Shown here: positions 47,093 to 59,700 of the stretch, in pieces
Layout of the letters: each line of letters opens with the position of its first letter
Position numbering within the stretch: position 1 is the first letter of the stretch
Assembly (NCBI GenBank): GCA_036872755.1
Contig: JAVHNS010000010.1
Span: 1,612,001 to 1,676,000 of the forward strand
DNA from: Orbilia blumenaviensis
Taxonomy: Eukaryota; Ascomycota; Orbiliomycetes; Orbiliales; Orbiliaceae
Length of the DNA: 64,000 bases
Reading direction: 5' to 3'
Notes under the pieces: generated by a model
Database searches by the model: none
The model's input: only the letters and a program-made list of their open reading frames with translations
Told to the model about the DNA's origin: nothing
Program-made: the position numbers and the translations under genes

Positions 47093-49517
47093 TTTTCCCG
47101 TTCCTTTCCTTTCCAATTGGCTGCTTTTGACGGGTGTACCAACGAGGCCAGGTGTACTATATATCTGCTATATTATAGGTGTTTTGGAGTTCTATATCCT
47201 TTTTAGCGGATGTATTCTCGATATATTTAGAGTCTGTGTCACTTTTAAAATTCTTACTAGGATACAAAAAGCTGGATAATTGAAATTTTGAGAAAATATA
47301 TGTATCAACCACACTTGGCGGGAATTTAAAACGTCAAGCCTTTATATATGCCATAAATTCTCTTTAAAGCAAATGTACCTTAGATAAAAATCAATCTCTA
47401 TATTATTGCTTTTGGCGAGAAAGCTACCGCTGAGTTTAGACTTAGCGAATGATTGTATTTCATTATTCTATACTAGTACCCCGTATAGTCTCGTATACCC
47501 GGTAACACAAGATCCACAAATGTACATCTAACTAGAATCATTATTATCTCCAGAATACGGCTGACTGAGATTCATTACTTCGGCAAATTACTAGAGATAC
47601 GTGTATGGCTGTTCGCTTTAGAATATGTCTTACAACCGCAGAGCATCTGGCTTTCGGTTGAAACCTAGAATGGCTCAATCGATCGATCGATAGTCTAGAC
47701 AGATATCCGTTAACCGACACCACCATAGAGATAACTTCCTGATAGACAATTCGGCGTTGCGTCATGTTGCATTTCCCATTCCAGACAATGTCTTCAGCCC
47801 TCAAGCCAAAAGCCAAAAGCAGACCCGGTTCTAGAGCTATAGAGGAGACTCCATGCATACATTCATTGATCATTTGCCCCTCTTCCTGTTTTTCATTTGT
47901 CTTTTAACTAGCAGAAATCTAAATTCTTCCGTCTCTCCATGTCAGGTCAAGAACGCCACGAGGATCCCACTGCAGTGCCGGGATCCGCGCGTTTTGCCCC
48001 ACAGGCCACGATTTGACGGTGGAATTCATCACCAAGATCAAATCTGCAACAATCCTAGCTGAACTTGGATATATAATAATACATCTTTAAAAGAAACAGG
48101 GAGGGAATATCGCGGCTCGGCAGGATAATTCACCCCACTAGCGTCGATGTGATCTCAATCGTTTTTATCAAACCCAAAATCGAACTTTCGGACCATAGGT
48201 ATAGCGTCTTATGGTCCTCGGCCTAGTTTTGGGCACATGTACTATGGTCGCGGGCGAAAAGAAAACACCCTTGTCAGGTACCTCTCCAAGCCCAATCGTT
48301 AGCATCATTGTCCCAAACAACGCATCGTGGATGGCCTTCAGCAAAACCAATACTTGTGCGGCAGAGTGGTACGTGAGTTGGGTGTTTTTTTCAACCTGGA
48401 AACCATAGTATGCACACGATGTTTCCCATTAACGCCCCGCGCGGGTCGAATATCTGTTATCGGGAGTGTATACGCAAGTTTCTAATCGTTTCTATCGTAC
48501 CGAGTGTTTCCCAGTTCCTGAACTGCACTTGGCGCATCTCTTGTGACTGGTCCTGGTAGCTCCTCCGACAGGCTGGTCCTGCGCTGCTGATCTCAGTCTG
48601 CCCAGGTCCCGCACATCCCTCAGCCATATTGGCACTGGATTTAGAGGATCGATTTGACTTTTAATTTCTCGGCTCCCTTTTTTGGGGTTTCTTGCGGCGT
48701 ATTCCTCTGCCGTGTCTGGAGATTGGGATAGGAGTTAGTCAAACTGAAAAGGTTTCTCGGGTAGCCACTAGAATATGTAAGCTGTAGCAGAGGACACCGA
48801 GTGCGACATCATGGGCCAAATAGCCGACATCGATTCGGATAAGCTGTTCTAGGTTTCAATGCTCCAAAATACCTATGTATGCTATAACATGATACTAATA
48901 TATACAAACAAAATAAATGTCCCTGCCTCCAAGTCTCTGGGCAGCTGGCGACCGCTGAACATGCCGAGGCGAATCTATCACGACGAATACATCTCAGGCA
49001 CCACGAACCAAAACCATCTAACCCACCACCGGCTTCAAACGTACAGATACAGTCGAAGTGGAGAGGAAGGGCGCTATTGAGTGCGGTTCATTATCATGCG
49101 ATTTAGGTGCCACCTGCGTAGAAGAATCCTCTCAGCGAGGACCGAAACGGAGATTATCCCGTTGATATAAACCTGCGTGGTTTATCGGAGTCTTTGCGCA
49201 CTTGTCGCAATCAAAATGTCCCACCTTATGAAACTTTTGGTTCCGATTGGGGTCTTATAGTCTTGGCTTTTGGTATAAATTTTTTCTTTTGGTTAAGGAT
49301 ACAAAGCTAGTTATAGGTGTTATACTATATTATACTACCGCCAGTTAAATGAAATGAAGTGGTTGGAGGACTTTGTTTGTAGTTTAAATACAGACTGGGG
49401 CCTATCTATGTTTCAATCTTTTTTGATTTTTGTAACCGTATTTTTTGGTTTTCCGCCACTCAGGTTAACCGGTTTATCAATTAACGAAAGTGGATTGAAT
49501 TCGTCGGCCGGAAGAAG
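47093..49517. other. Intergenic region, 2.4 kb
   Basis: No supported gene. Small frames around 47544-48408 occur on both strands without domains. The sequence from about 49150 to 49517 is AT-rich and includes the likely promoter of the following secreted-protein gene. Confidence 0.45.
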
Positions 49518-50696
49518 ATGCTTTTAATAAAGACAGTTGCTTTGGGTTTGGGCCTGGTGGGAACTGCGACAGGGGTTGCAATAGAGCCTCGAGCTGTTTG
49601 CCATGCCGACTATTGCTTGCGAGGTGGGGATCAAATATCCAAGTCCCATGATCGAGAAGATATACTATTAGGATATCAGTTTGCTAATGAAACTTTCTAT
49701 GTGTAGCGCTGCGTGCATCGCAGATTCCGACCCGTCTACCCCAAGCATCCGTCGACTGTTCTCAATATATGGGCTTAATTGGCCAGCAGCAGCATGTAAC
49801 GTGAGTCGCTCGTACCTGCTAGTGCCTCTTGGATGCTATTATAGTATCGGGTAGACATATATTTAACTAAAGTAACCTTAACGACTTCTAGATCTACTAT
49901 CACTGAGAGGACAACAATAACTTCAAGCGCAACGATCACAATCGATGTCACCACTACCAGGAACCTCACAATCACAAGAACGTTCACAGCCCCAGAAAAT
50001 GTGAGAACTGAGATTGTTCCTCTGCCCGGGGCCGGAACCGTCAAGAAGAGACAGCCCGTGGCCACAATCCCCGAGTATGCATCTTGGTGCTCCGGTGCTT
50101 CCCGCTTTACCAGCGCTTGCTCCTGTATTGGTGTCACAGGCACACCAGTAGCCACAGGAACGGTTTCTCACACTACAATAATTTCTTCAACCATTACCAT
50201 TCCGGAAACAGAAACCGTCTATTCAACAGAGACAAGAACCAACACATCACCCGTAACCACCACCAGTACACCACCGGAGATCGTCAGGTCCGTTTACCGT
50301 TTCAAAGTTCGTGGCGTTAGTGGCGGAGACACGATATACCTATCTAGCAATGGGCCAGGACCTGTCGATGTCGTCGAACAAAATACCGAAGCCACTTACT
50401 TCACGGTCCCAATTACTGGAGGAGCTTTAATGCTCGACATAGATCCCACAACGAAAGCCATGGCCGCAGGGGATGGCAGTAGCGCAGCATCTGTTCAATT
50501 TTCTGACGGTGATGCAGGTGGCTCACTTCACCAACTTCAATGCTCCCTTGGAGCAGGGAATGCACTACAATGCAGCCATTCCGGAACCGCCATGTTTTGG
50601 GGAGAAAATTTCGGATATTTGCTCATTTCTCCCAATGTTGGGGACCCTGATTTCGATCGCGACTTGACACTTACGGCTTATGACTGGAGCTTGTAA
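49518..50696 (+). CDS. Thr/Ser-rich secreted protein of unknown function (three exons)
   Basis: Exons are 49518-49623, 49707-49800 and 49892-50696, with phases consistent, giving 334 residues. Residues 1-20 are a signal peptide (LIKTVALGLGLVGTATGVA). Joining exons 1 and 2 restores CHADYCLRALRASQ, a small N-terminal motif common to a group of ascomycete secreted proteins. A Thr-rich stretch follows (TITERTTITSSATITID), then ASWCSGASRFTSACSC, another Thr-rich linker and a C-terminal domain from about residue 200 (VYRFKVRGVSGGDTIYL to the end) that has beta-rich character and two further Cys. This looks like a secreted, probably O-glycosylated extracellular or wall-associated protein. No catalytic motif is recognised. 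The middle exon is short, and the frames at 49518-49706 and 50001-50696 are parts of this one gene. Confidence 0.72.
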
Positions 50697-52010
50697 CACG
50701 CTTTTTTTTTAGACCTTAAATTGGTTGAGAGTTTGTACATGGGAATACATTGCATTCCGCGCCGTTATATTATGAATATGCATGGATTTATAAATCTAGC
50801 ATCCTAGAAATAACGGTCATAATGATAATTTCTTTATGTTATAGCAATAAACAATCTTTTCTAGTAGGCGGGACGGAAATCTGCAGGAGTGGTGCGTTGT
50901 GGGGTCGCTTGACCAGATCTGTTTAGACTACAAATGCATTAGAAGGTATTCCGATGCTAGGTTGACTAAGGTAGAACAAAGATGCCAACATCCTAAGAGC
51001 TAGGCATCATTATCGTATGACACCGCTCTTATTTGAATCGGGTTAACCTTTTGCGATATATGCATACTTGACTTTGGGAACTAGATTAGGAAAGATATCA
51101 CACTATTTGCAAGCACAGCCGTGACTAAGATAAATTCTAGAAAACAACACAGGAATATGTTGGAAATCTGTACTCGGATTTAAGCTTGCAACGATGCCCT
51201 GGCTATGTATATGAAGCCTCGTCGACGTCGCATTGGAGAGTCTGTATATTCTAGAAGAATGTACCCCCTCAAATCCATATAAAAGCACATACCGCCAATG
51301 CCTTCTTGCCGTTGAAGTCTACTCGCGATTGTAGAGTGGTATGATCCTTCCATGATAGTCACTTATCTATAGGGAAGGCGAGGAGATTAGCTTGTACCAA
51401 CTATCCGACGGATACCTGTCAAAATTAAGTTATTCTGATACAGCGCTACTTAAAACGTCCCGTGGACAGTGCCAGGGAGCTCAAAATATAGGTGCCTGCG
51501 TAAATCTACTACCGAACTATGATCGCGAATCTAAGACAAAAAAGATAACTCCGGTACCCTTGTCCCATTCGCCCGCTAACTATCTAGTCTGGACATTTGC
51601 GCTGGTTCTTATCGATATATCGGGTACATTTCGGGCAGGCCAAGAACATATTTGCTGTAGGACCGCCCATACTATTGATTACGAGAATAAGCGTTACCAC
51701 GTTTCCCGCCCTTTCTCTTTGAGCGTGCCCTGGCTGACTCGAGGGGTTTGTGGGGCGAAAACTTTATATAAATGTCTTGTCAGGACCCACGATGAATTTG
51801 AAAAAAAAAAAAAAAATGTCCTCCCTTCTGGAGGACCTCTAGCCCTCACGAGCATTCGCGAGCAGATTCTCAATAGCCTTTGGCTTTTCGCTAGGCTGGT
51901 ACCTTCGTTCTCTTTTCTTCTATTCCTGTATACCGGGTTATACTTCAACGCCAATTTCGATACCCATTCATTTTACTGCAAAAGTCTGTGCAAAGTTTTC
52001 GGCAAACAAA
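50697..52010. other. Intergenic region, 1.3 kb
   Basis: No supported gene. The open frame 51392-52033 contains a poly-Lys stretch from an A run and overlaps the next gene's signal peptide in another frame, so I reject it. The right end is the probable promoter and leader of the SurE-type gene. Confidence 0.45.
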
Positions 52011-53268
52011 ATGAAGTTTTTTGGTATCATTAATTTGCTTTCGTTAGCTCTGACTTGTGGTTTGGCAAACTCTTTGAATATCATTATCAATAATGATGAC
52101 GGCTGGGCTACCGCCAATATCAGGTAACTCCAAGATCATATATATGTGGGTTTAAATTTTGCTGATATTTAAATTTATAGAGAGTTCTATAAAGCTCTAA
52201 GGGCTGACGGACACGATGCGTACATCGTCGCGCCGGTCGAGCAGCAGTCAGGGCAAGGAGGCAGGACTGTTTTTTCCGCTGAGGCTACTCTTTCCAGGCC
52301 AGGTCAATTTGATACCGTCCCTGCCGGTGCACCATCTGTAAGATTCTAGACTGAATTATCAGGCCTCCGTGAAATTTCCTAATAGCATGAGTTACCAGTT
52401 TGGCTCTGATCCCATGGACTCTCATATCTGGTACTACAATGGCACCCCAGCTGCCGTCACCTTCTTCGCACTCGACTTCCTCGTAAAACGCAAGGGTATC
52501 TTCAACGGCTCAGAGCCCGATCTTATTGTCACCGGTCCTAACGAGGGATCCAATGCCGGTCCCTTCGTTTTCACCCTCTCAGGGACCGTCGGTGCCGCAT
52601 ACGCAGCTGTTAGCAGAGGCATTCCCGCCATTGCCTTCTCTGCTACCGACATCCTGAATAGGAAGTATACTACCGTCAACAGCACTAATGACCCAGCAAC
52701 CATTCTCGGAAAACTGGCCACAAAAGTCGTCAACCAACTTGAAGCGAAGGGTAATGGTCACAACTCACGCCTTTTGCCATATGGATATGGCCTTAACGTC
52801 AACTTCCCGTATATATCTGCCAAGGCCACCGCGCTTTCTACAGTTAAATGCGTGAACCCTCCTTTTGTTAATACAAGGCTCACTGGTGGCGCTGCAACAA
52901 ACATCGCGGCATTCAACGAGGAAACGGGGATCTTTAATTGGGCCAGTAATTTCACTTCGCCGGGTGTTAACGCCTGCATTAACGGAGACTGTGACCTCCC
53001 CGGCGAAACAGATGTAATCAAGAAATGTAAATCTGCTATCTCTATATTTACTATTGATTACGATGCACCGACTTGTGGTGGTGCTGCAATGGTTAGAGAG
53101 TTGTTGGTAGGGTTAGTGGAGAATGACGGGAAGGAAAGTCAAGCTAGCAATGTGACTTCTACCGCTTTTCCACGGCCGACTGAGACTGGCGCTGGGGTGA
53201 GAATTGGTGTTAATGGTATGATGGCTGGGTTGATGGGTCTTGTTGCTATCGGTATGTCTATGCTGTAG
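52011..53268 (+). CDS. SurE-type (5'/3'-nucleotidase, acid phosphatase) secreted or GPI-anchored protein
   Basis: Three exons, 52011-52123, 52181-52337 and 52399-53268, give 379 residues. Residues 1-19 are a signal peptide. SurE hydrolases use a metal site whose Asp pair sits at the first strand, here IINNDDGWA with Asp29 and Asp30. Exon 2 carries APVEQQSGQGGRTVF, the second conserved block. Exon 3 starts FGSDPMDSHIWYYNGTPAA and contains TGPNEGSNAG and SGTVGAAYAAVSRGIPAIAFS, the remaining metal- and substrate-binding motifs. The second intron is 61 nt: the earlier AG at 52362 would leave only 25 nt, so I used the AG at 52398, which also restores the conserved GAPSFGSD. The hydrophobic C-terminus (GLMGLVAIGMSML) after a Ser/Thr-rich stretch suggests a GPI-attachment signal. 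It is probably extracellular. Substrate specificity is unknown. Confidence 0.85.
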
Positions 53269-53725
53269 ACAAGTCTTTCGGAATCTAGATAGCAACTTCG
53301 CAATGCGTTAGTATAGAGAGCCTAAAATATGCATGAAGCTCAAGTCCCCAAACTTCAAGTCATATAGTTGTAATTAATAGTCATCCCCAAGAAAGCGCAC
53401 GGATACAATGTCTTCAAAGTTTCTAAAAACGATTTGTATATTGTTTCTACGAATAAAATAACTTGACATGGGCTTCAGAAACCAAATCTGCAGAATAAAA
53501 TCTAAAGTACACTCCCAACATAAGCAGATGTTATATATACATTTTCTAAATTATAGGCGCCACCAAGCAAGATGGTTGCTATTCAACACCAGTAACTCCA
53601 AATCTATGCCCATGCCACCATCCCGTACAAATAAATATTTCAACGAGTAAATAAAAAAGTAAACCTTCTATACCAATTTTTTTGTAAAAAAGACCAAGAT
53701 ATCTAATCTGCCTATTTTTGGTAAA
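53269..53725. other. Short intergenic region between convergent genes
   Basis: About 460 bp of AT-rich sequence between the stop codons of the SurE-type gene and the AA9-CBM1 gene. It probably holds both polyadenylation regions. Nothing else is seen. Confidence 0.4.
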
Positions 53726-56700
53726 CTAATTGACCATCCAGCTGGGCCAGCACTGTGAATACCAGTCTGACATAGTATAGCATGAGTAACCACTGGTACA
53801 GACCGTTCCGCCAGTATATCCGATACCGCCACACTGGGCCCACGCCCCAACGACGGCAGTATTAGCAGGCGCTGCTGTTGACGTTGTACTTGTGCTCGTA
53901 CTGAGAGGCTTCGACGTTGCTGCTGGAAGACACTGGGAGTAGTAGTCGTTGCTGCGAACACATTCCCATCCATACGGGCAGTTGGTACCGCCTGTGTACC
54001 CGATACCACCGCACTGAGCATAGCCAGCGACCGTAATAGTATTTACGGAGGATGTAGAAGTCTTGGCGCTACTAGTGCTCGTGCTCGTACTAGTAATCTT
54101 CATCGAGGTTGAAGAACCGGAACTTGAAGTTGTTCTTACCGAAGAAGAAGAAGAAGAGCTAGAGCTAGGGGAACTGGTGGTGGAACTTGTGCTAGAACTG
54201 GAAGTGGATGTTCTTGTCGAGGATGTTGCAGATGTTGAAGAAACGGTAGTGGAGCTTGAGGAGCTCGATGTAGTAACCTTGCTTGAACTCGAGGATGTCG
54301 ATGGGGAGGAGGAGGAGGAGGAAGAGGAAGAGGAAGAGGAAGAGGAAGAGGAAGAGGAAGAGGAAGAGGAAGAGGAAGAGGAAGACACCATTTTAGTAGC
54401 AGTGGTTGGAACAGAAGTCGAAGCAGGCCTACACTGGGAGTACCAGTCATCTGAGCGGACACACTCCCAGCCATACTCACAACGCGTACCACCGGTATAA
54501 CCAATCCCACCACATTGAGCATACGCCCCAACAGTCGCTGTATTAACGGCGGATGTGCTAGAAGCTGCCGAGGTGGAGGTTGATAATGGTTTCGATGTCG
54601 AGGCGGGTTTGCATTGGGAGTAATAATCGTCTGAACGTACGCATTCCCAGCCATACTCACAACGAGTACCTCCGCTGTAACCAATTCCACCGCACTGTGC
54701 GTATGAACCTACGGTCGCGGTATTGACAATGGTAGTGCTGGTACTTGTAGGAGTGGACGTAGTCGTCGCCTTTGATGTTGACGCCGGCTTGCACTGTGAG
54801 TAGTAATCATCCTGTCTTATACACTCCCAACCATATTCACAGCGCGTACCGCCAAAATAATTGATACCACCACATTGGGCATATGCACCCACGGTGGCAG
54901 TATTAATTGATGTAGTACTTGAGGGCTTTGATGTCGAAGTTGATAACGGTTGGGACGTCGAGGCTGGCCTACACTGTGAATAGTAATCATCTTGCCGTAC
55001 GCACTCCCAACCATATGGACAGGATGTACCCCCACTATAGTTTATCCCTCCACACTGCTCATAATTTCCGACCATGGCTGTGTTAACGCTCTTTGTGGTC
55101 AATGGCGTGGATGTTGCTGCTGGCTTGCATTGCGAATACCAGTCGTCTTGACGGACACACTCCCAACCATATTCGCAAACCGTACCTCCCGTATAGTTAA
55201 TGCCACCGCACTGTGAATAGCCTGATACAACGTTAAGATTAACTAAAGTCTTAGCAGAAGTTGGTGAACTAGTTGGAGATGTTAGGGAGGTCGATCGTGT
55301 CGTAGACATGGCAACAGCAGTCGAAAACTGAGTTGATGAGCTAGCTATGGAAGCGGAGCGTGTAGAAGCGGTGGAAGCTGCCTGAGCAGCTACAGAGGAT
55401 GTTACAGACGTAGAAGTCGCCGCAGGTCTGCATTGGGAATACCAGTCGTCCTGTCGAACGCACTCCCATCCAGACTGACAAACCGTGCCTCCTACATAGC
55501 CGATACCTCCGCACTGCGAATAACCAGCAACAAGGTTAAGGTTGATTGACAGGCTGGTCAAACCTGCTGAACTGGAACTTGACCGCGTAGAGGTGGCAGA
55601 AGTGGTGGCGGGGGTGGTGAGAGCCGGGGTAGAGGATGGAGTGGATGTCGCAGCCGGTTTGCACTGCGAATAGTAATCATCCTGTTTAACACACTCCCAA
55701 CCATAAGGACATGAAGTACCTCCCGTATAATTGATACCTCCACATTGTGCATATCCCGCAACCGTAGCAGTATTAATTGATACAGTTGTAGACCGAGGTG
55801 TGGAAGTAGCCGCAGGCTTACATTGAGAGTAGTAATCGTCTTGCCGTACACACTCCCAACCATACTCGCACTTTGTTCCGCCGCTGTAGTTGATGCCCCC
55901 ACATTGCGCGTAGGCACCTACTGTTGCGGAGTTGATCGCAATGGAACTCGATAGTGGAATTGACGTTGCTGCTGGTTTGCACTGAGAATAGTAATCATCC
56001 TGACGAACACATTCCCATCCGTACTCACAACGAGTACCTCCACTGTAGTTAATCCCACCGCATTGAGCGTAAGCTCCAACTGTAGCTGTGTTTACCGAAG
56101 CCGACAAACTTGAAGTTGTTGCTGATGTGGTTGCCCGGGCCGAAGTTGTAGATGCTGTCGATGTCGATGAGGATAACAACGAGACAAGATTATCTTTCAA
56201 GGCTACCGGTATTGTGGATGCCACCGAACTTGTAGAACGAGAAGATGTCGTTGCCGTAGCTGTTGTGGTGGAACGGGATGATCCCGACGTCGCAGATGCC
56301 GTGGAAGGCACAGAAGTTGCCGCCGGTCTACATTGAGAATACCAATCATCCTGACGAACGCACTCCCACCCATACTCGCAACGAGTACCGCCAGCGTATC
56401 CTGTTCCACCACATTGTGCGTAAGCGCCAACCGTAGCTGTGTTTACTGAAGCGGTAGAAGTAGATGTCGAGCGAGGTGTCGAAGTTGCAGCAGGCTTGCA
56501 TTGAGAATAATAGTCATCTGAACGCACGCACTCCCACCCATACTCGCACTGGGTTCCACCAGTGTACCCGATCCCACCGCACTGCGAATACCCTGAAACG
56601 ATGGCAGTATTAACAGAAAGCGAAGAAAGGGAAATGCTTGCGCTTGATATTGAAGTTGCGGAGGATGTCTTGGTTGTGGCACTCGAAACCGAGACCGAGA

Positions 56701-59700
56701 CCGAGGAAGACGATTTGACGCTTGTGCTTGATGTCGAAGCTGGGACTGATGTAGATGCTGGTTTACATTGAGAATAATAATCATCTTGACGAACGCATTC
56801 CCAACCGTACTCGCAACGGGTGCCTCCACTATAGTTGATACCTCCACACTGAGCGTAGGCACCAACAGTGGCAGTATTCACAGAAACTGAAGAACTTGAT
56901 GTTGAAAGTGGAACTGATGTCGCCGCTGGCTTGCATTGGGAGTAATAATCATCCTGACGAACACATTCCCATCCGTATGGGCAGCGAGTTCCTCCAGCAT
57001 ACCCAATACCACCACATTGGCTATATCCAGCTACGATAGCGGTATTCGCGGAAAGCGAGGAGAGCCCCGTGTTAGAATTAGAGGGTGTAGAAGACGAAGT
57101 CTTACCAGCAGCAGTCGAAGTGGTGAGTGGAATAGAGGTAGTAGCCGGTTTACATTGAGAGTAATAATCGTCTTGACGGACGCATCCCCAGCCGTACTCG
57201 CAACGAGTTCCGCCACTATAGTTGACGCCTCCACATTGGGCATAGGCACCGACAGTAGCCGTGTTGATAGATACCGAAGAACTTGATAAGGTAGATGATA
57301 GTGGGGCCGAAGTAGCGGCAGGGTTACACTGGGAGTAGTAATCGTTTTGGCGGACGCACTCCCAACCATATGGACAACTAGTACCTCCGACATATCCAAT
57401 ACCACCACATTGAGCATATCCAGCAACAATCGCAACGTTAACGGAAAGCGATGATAGTCCAGTACTTGAACCCGTTTTCGAGGAAGTTGTACTAGTTGAA
57501 CTCGACGTTGTGGGTGAAGAAACTTTAACAGTTGAACTCGATGCGCTTGTGGTTGTGGGGGAGCTAGAGGCTTTAGCAGTTGAACTGGAACTACTCGAAG
57601 TAAGTGGCACCGATGTTGCTGCAGGTTTACACTGCGAGTAATAATCATCTTGGCGAACACACTCCCATCCATATTCACAGCGAGTACCTCCACTGTAATT
57701 GATGCCTCCACATTGAGCATACGCGCCCACAGTCGCCGTATTAACAGAGGTTGTGGAGAGGGGAACGGATGTTGAGGCAGGTTTGCATTGTGAATAGTAG
57801 TCATCCTGGCGAATACATTCCCAGCCGTATTCACAGCGAGTTCCACCAGTGTAGTCTTTACCTCCACATTGGGCGTATGCAGCAACCGTGGCAGTATTAA
57901 CTGAGGCTGTAGATAGTGGGACCGAGGTCGCAGCAGGTTTACACTGAGAATAGTAGTCGTCCTGGCGGACGCATTCCCAGCCATAAGCACATTGCGTTCC
58001 CCCAGTGTACCCAATACCACCACATTGTGCGTATCCACCGACAACTGAGGTGTTGATGGTTACCGTGCTCGAAGAGCTACTAGAAGTGGTGGTAGAAGCT
58101 TTACTTGTTGTAGAAGTTGTGGCGGTTGAAGACTTCGAGGTAGTGCTCACAATGCCAGTCACTGCAGTAGGAATGACGAGAGATGTGCCCGCTGAGGTTG
58201 TTGAGCTACTAGAGCTGCCTGAGCTGGTGGTTCCCTTCGAAGTTGATATGGAGGAAGATGCTGAAGTAGTGGTCGAAGCGTTTGGATCTGTCCCAGGTAT
58301 GCACTGGGAATAATAATCGTTCGATTTAGAGCACCAGTATCCAGTAACACAAGTAGTAGCGCCAGTCCATAACAACCCACCGCATTGAGCATAGGCGGCA
58401 GCAGCGGGTGTACTGGCCGCTGAAGAGGTTGATGTTGATGTTGATGAAGTGGGCGTAATACTGAAAGTAGATGTTTTGGTAGAGGTTAGTGAAGTGGATG
58501 CAACGCTGGAGGTAGAAGCCTTCGTAGTGGTCGATGTATTAGGATCCGTCCCAGGAATACATTGTGAATAATAGTCACTCGATTTTGAACACCAGTAGCC
58601 AGCAACACATGTAGTAGCACCAGTCCACAGCAATCCTCCACATTGGGCGTAAGCAGCTGCTGCTGGCGTACTTGCTGTTGACGAAGTTGAATATGTTGCC
58701 GAAGTACTAGAAGTCGACGCCTTTGAAGTAGTACTTGAAGAATTAGGATCTGTTCCCGGAATGCACTGAGAGTAATAGTCCCCGGACTTTGAGCACCAAT
58801 ACCCAGTGACACAGGTAGTCGGCCCACTATACCCAATTCCACCACATTGCGCATATGCTGCGACAGGAGTAGAGGTAGAAGATGCAGACGAAGACGAAAT
58901 TGTTGTAGAGTCCGTAGATGAAATGCTCGAAGTCAAAGTTTTCCCAGCTAAGGTTGATGTCCCACTAGACCCAGATCCGCTGGAAGATTGACTAGTTGAC
59001 GTAGAAGACGTGACCACGGCTGCAGTATTAGGGTCTAGTACGCACTGCGAATAAAATTCGTTGGACTTCGAGCATATATAGCCCGAAACGCATTTTGTGG
59101 GCCCAACATATGTGAGACCGCCACACTGCGCGTATGCAGAAGCCAGTGCTGTTGAAGAGGTGGCAGTTGTAGATGCTGTGACTGCGGAGCTTGCAGATAG
59201 TGTTGTAGAAAAGGATGTGGTAGTGGAGAACGTCGATACAGAAGTAGTCGGGAAGGTAGAAACAGAGCTGCTTCCAGTATCAGGTATACACTGCGAGTAG
59301 AATGTATTCGACTTGGAGCAAATATATCCCGCCACACATTCTGTCGCCCCTAAATACGCTAAAACCTGTGTTAATAGGATCATATGGACAGAATCTTTCC
59401 TTGGTGAAACTTACCTATACCACCACACTGCCCGTACGCTGGAACTAGCGCCTTCGTCGATGTTGCTGCTGTTGATGAGCTCGTTGTAGACGTGCTTGAT
59501 ATTGATGCAGTAGACCCCAAAGAGTTACCAGTTTCAAAGCTGGAAGCAGAAGTTGTAGTTCTCGCCTTTGAAGTGGTAGACGTTCTCGAGACCGCACCAG
59601 ATATAGCTGCGTCGCCGCACCAAATTAGTGTTTTCTCAAGAGAAAGTTATTAAAGAGAACAGTGTAAGTCCACTCACGATCAGGCCCTGGAAATATATAG

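Noticed and set aside
51392..52033. 213-residue plus-strand open frame before the SurE-type gene
   Set aside because: Includes a run of lysines from an A tract, overlaps the SurE signal peptide in another frame and has no domain.
52338..52362. 25-nt intron in the SurE-type gene
   Set aside because: Too short to be spliced. The AG at 52398 gives a 61-nt intron and restores the conserved GAPSFGSD.
54063..54500. Plus-strand Glu/Val-rich open frame
   Set aside because: Antisense of the Ser-rich linkers: the GAGGAA repeat reads as poly-Glu on the other strand.
57031..58044. 337-residue open frame on the minus strand within the CBM1 array
   Set aside because: It is an alternative frame of the repeated CBM1 coding sequence. 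Periodic coding DNA keeps a second frame open, and it has no domain of its own.
53735..59455. Spaced repeats resembling a CRISPR array
   Set aside because: The repeats are about 100-nt coding modules with synonymous divergence and variable Ser/Thr linkers in one open frame of a eukaryotic gene.
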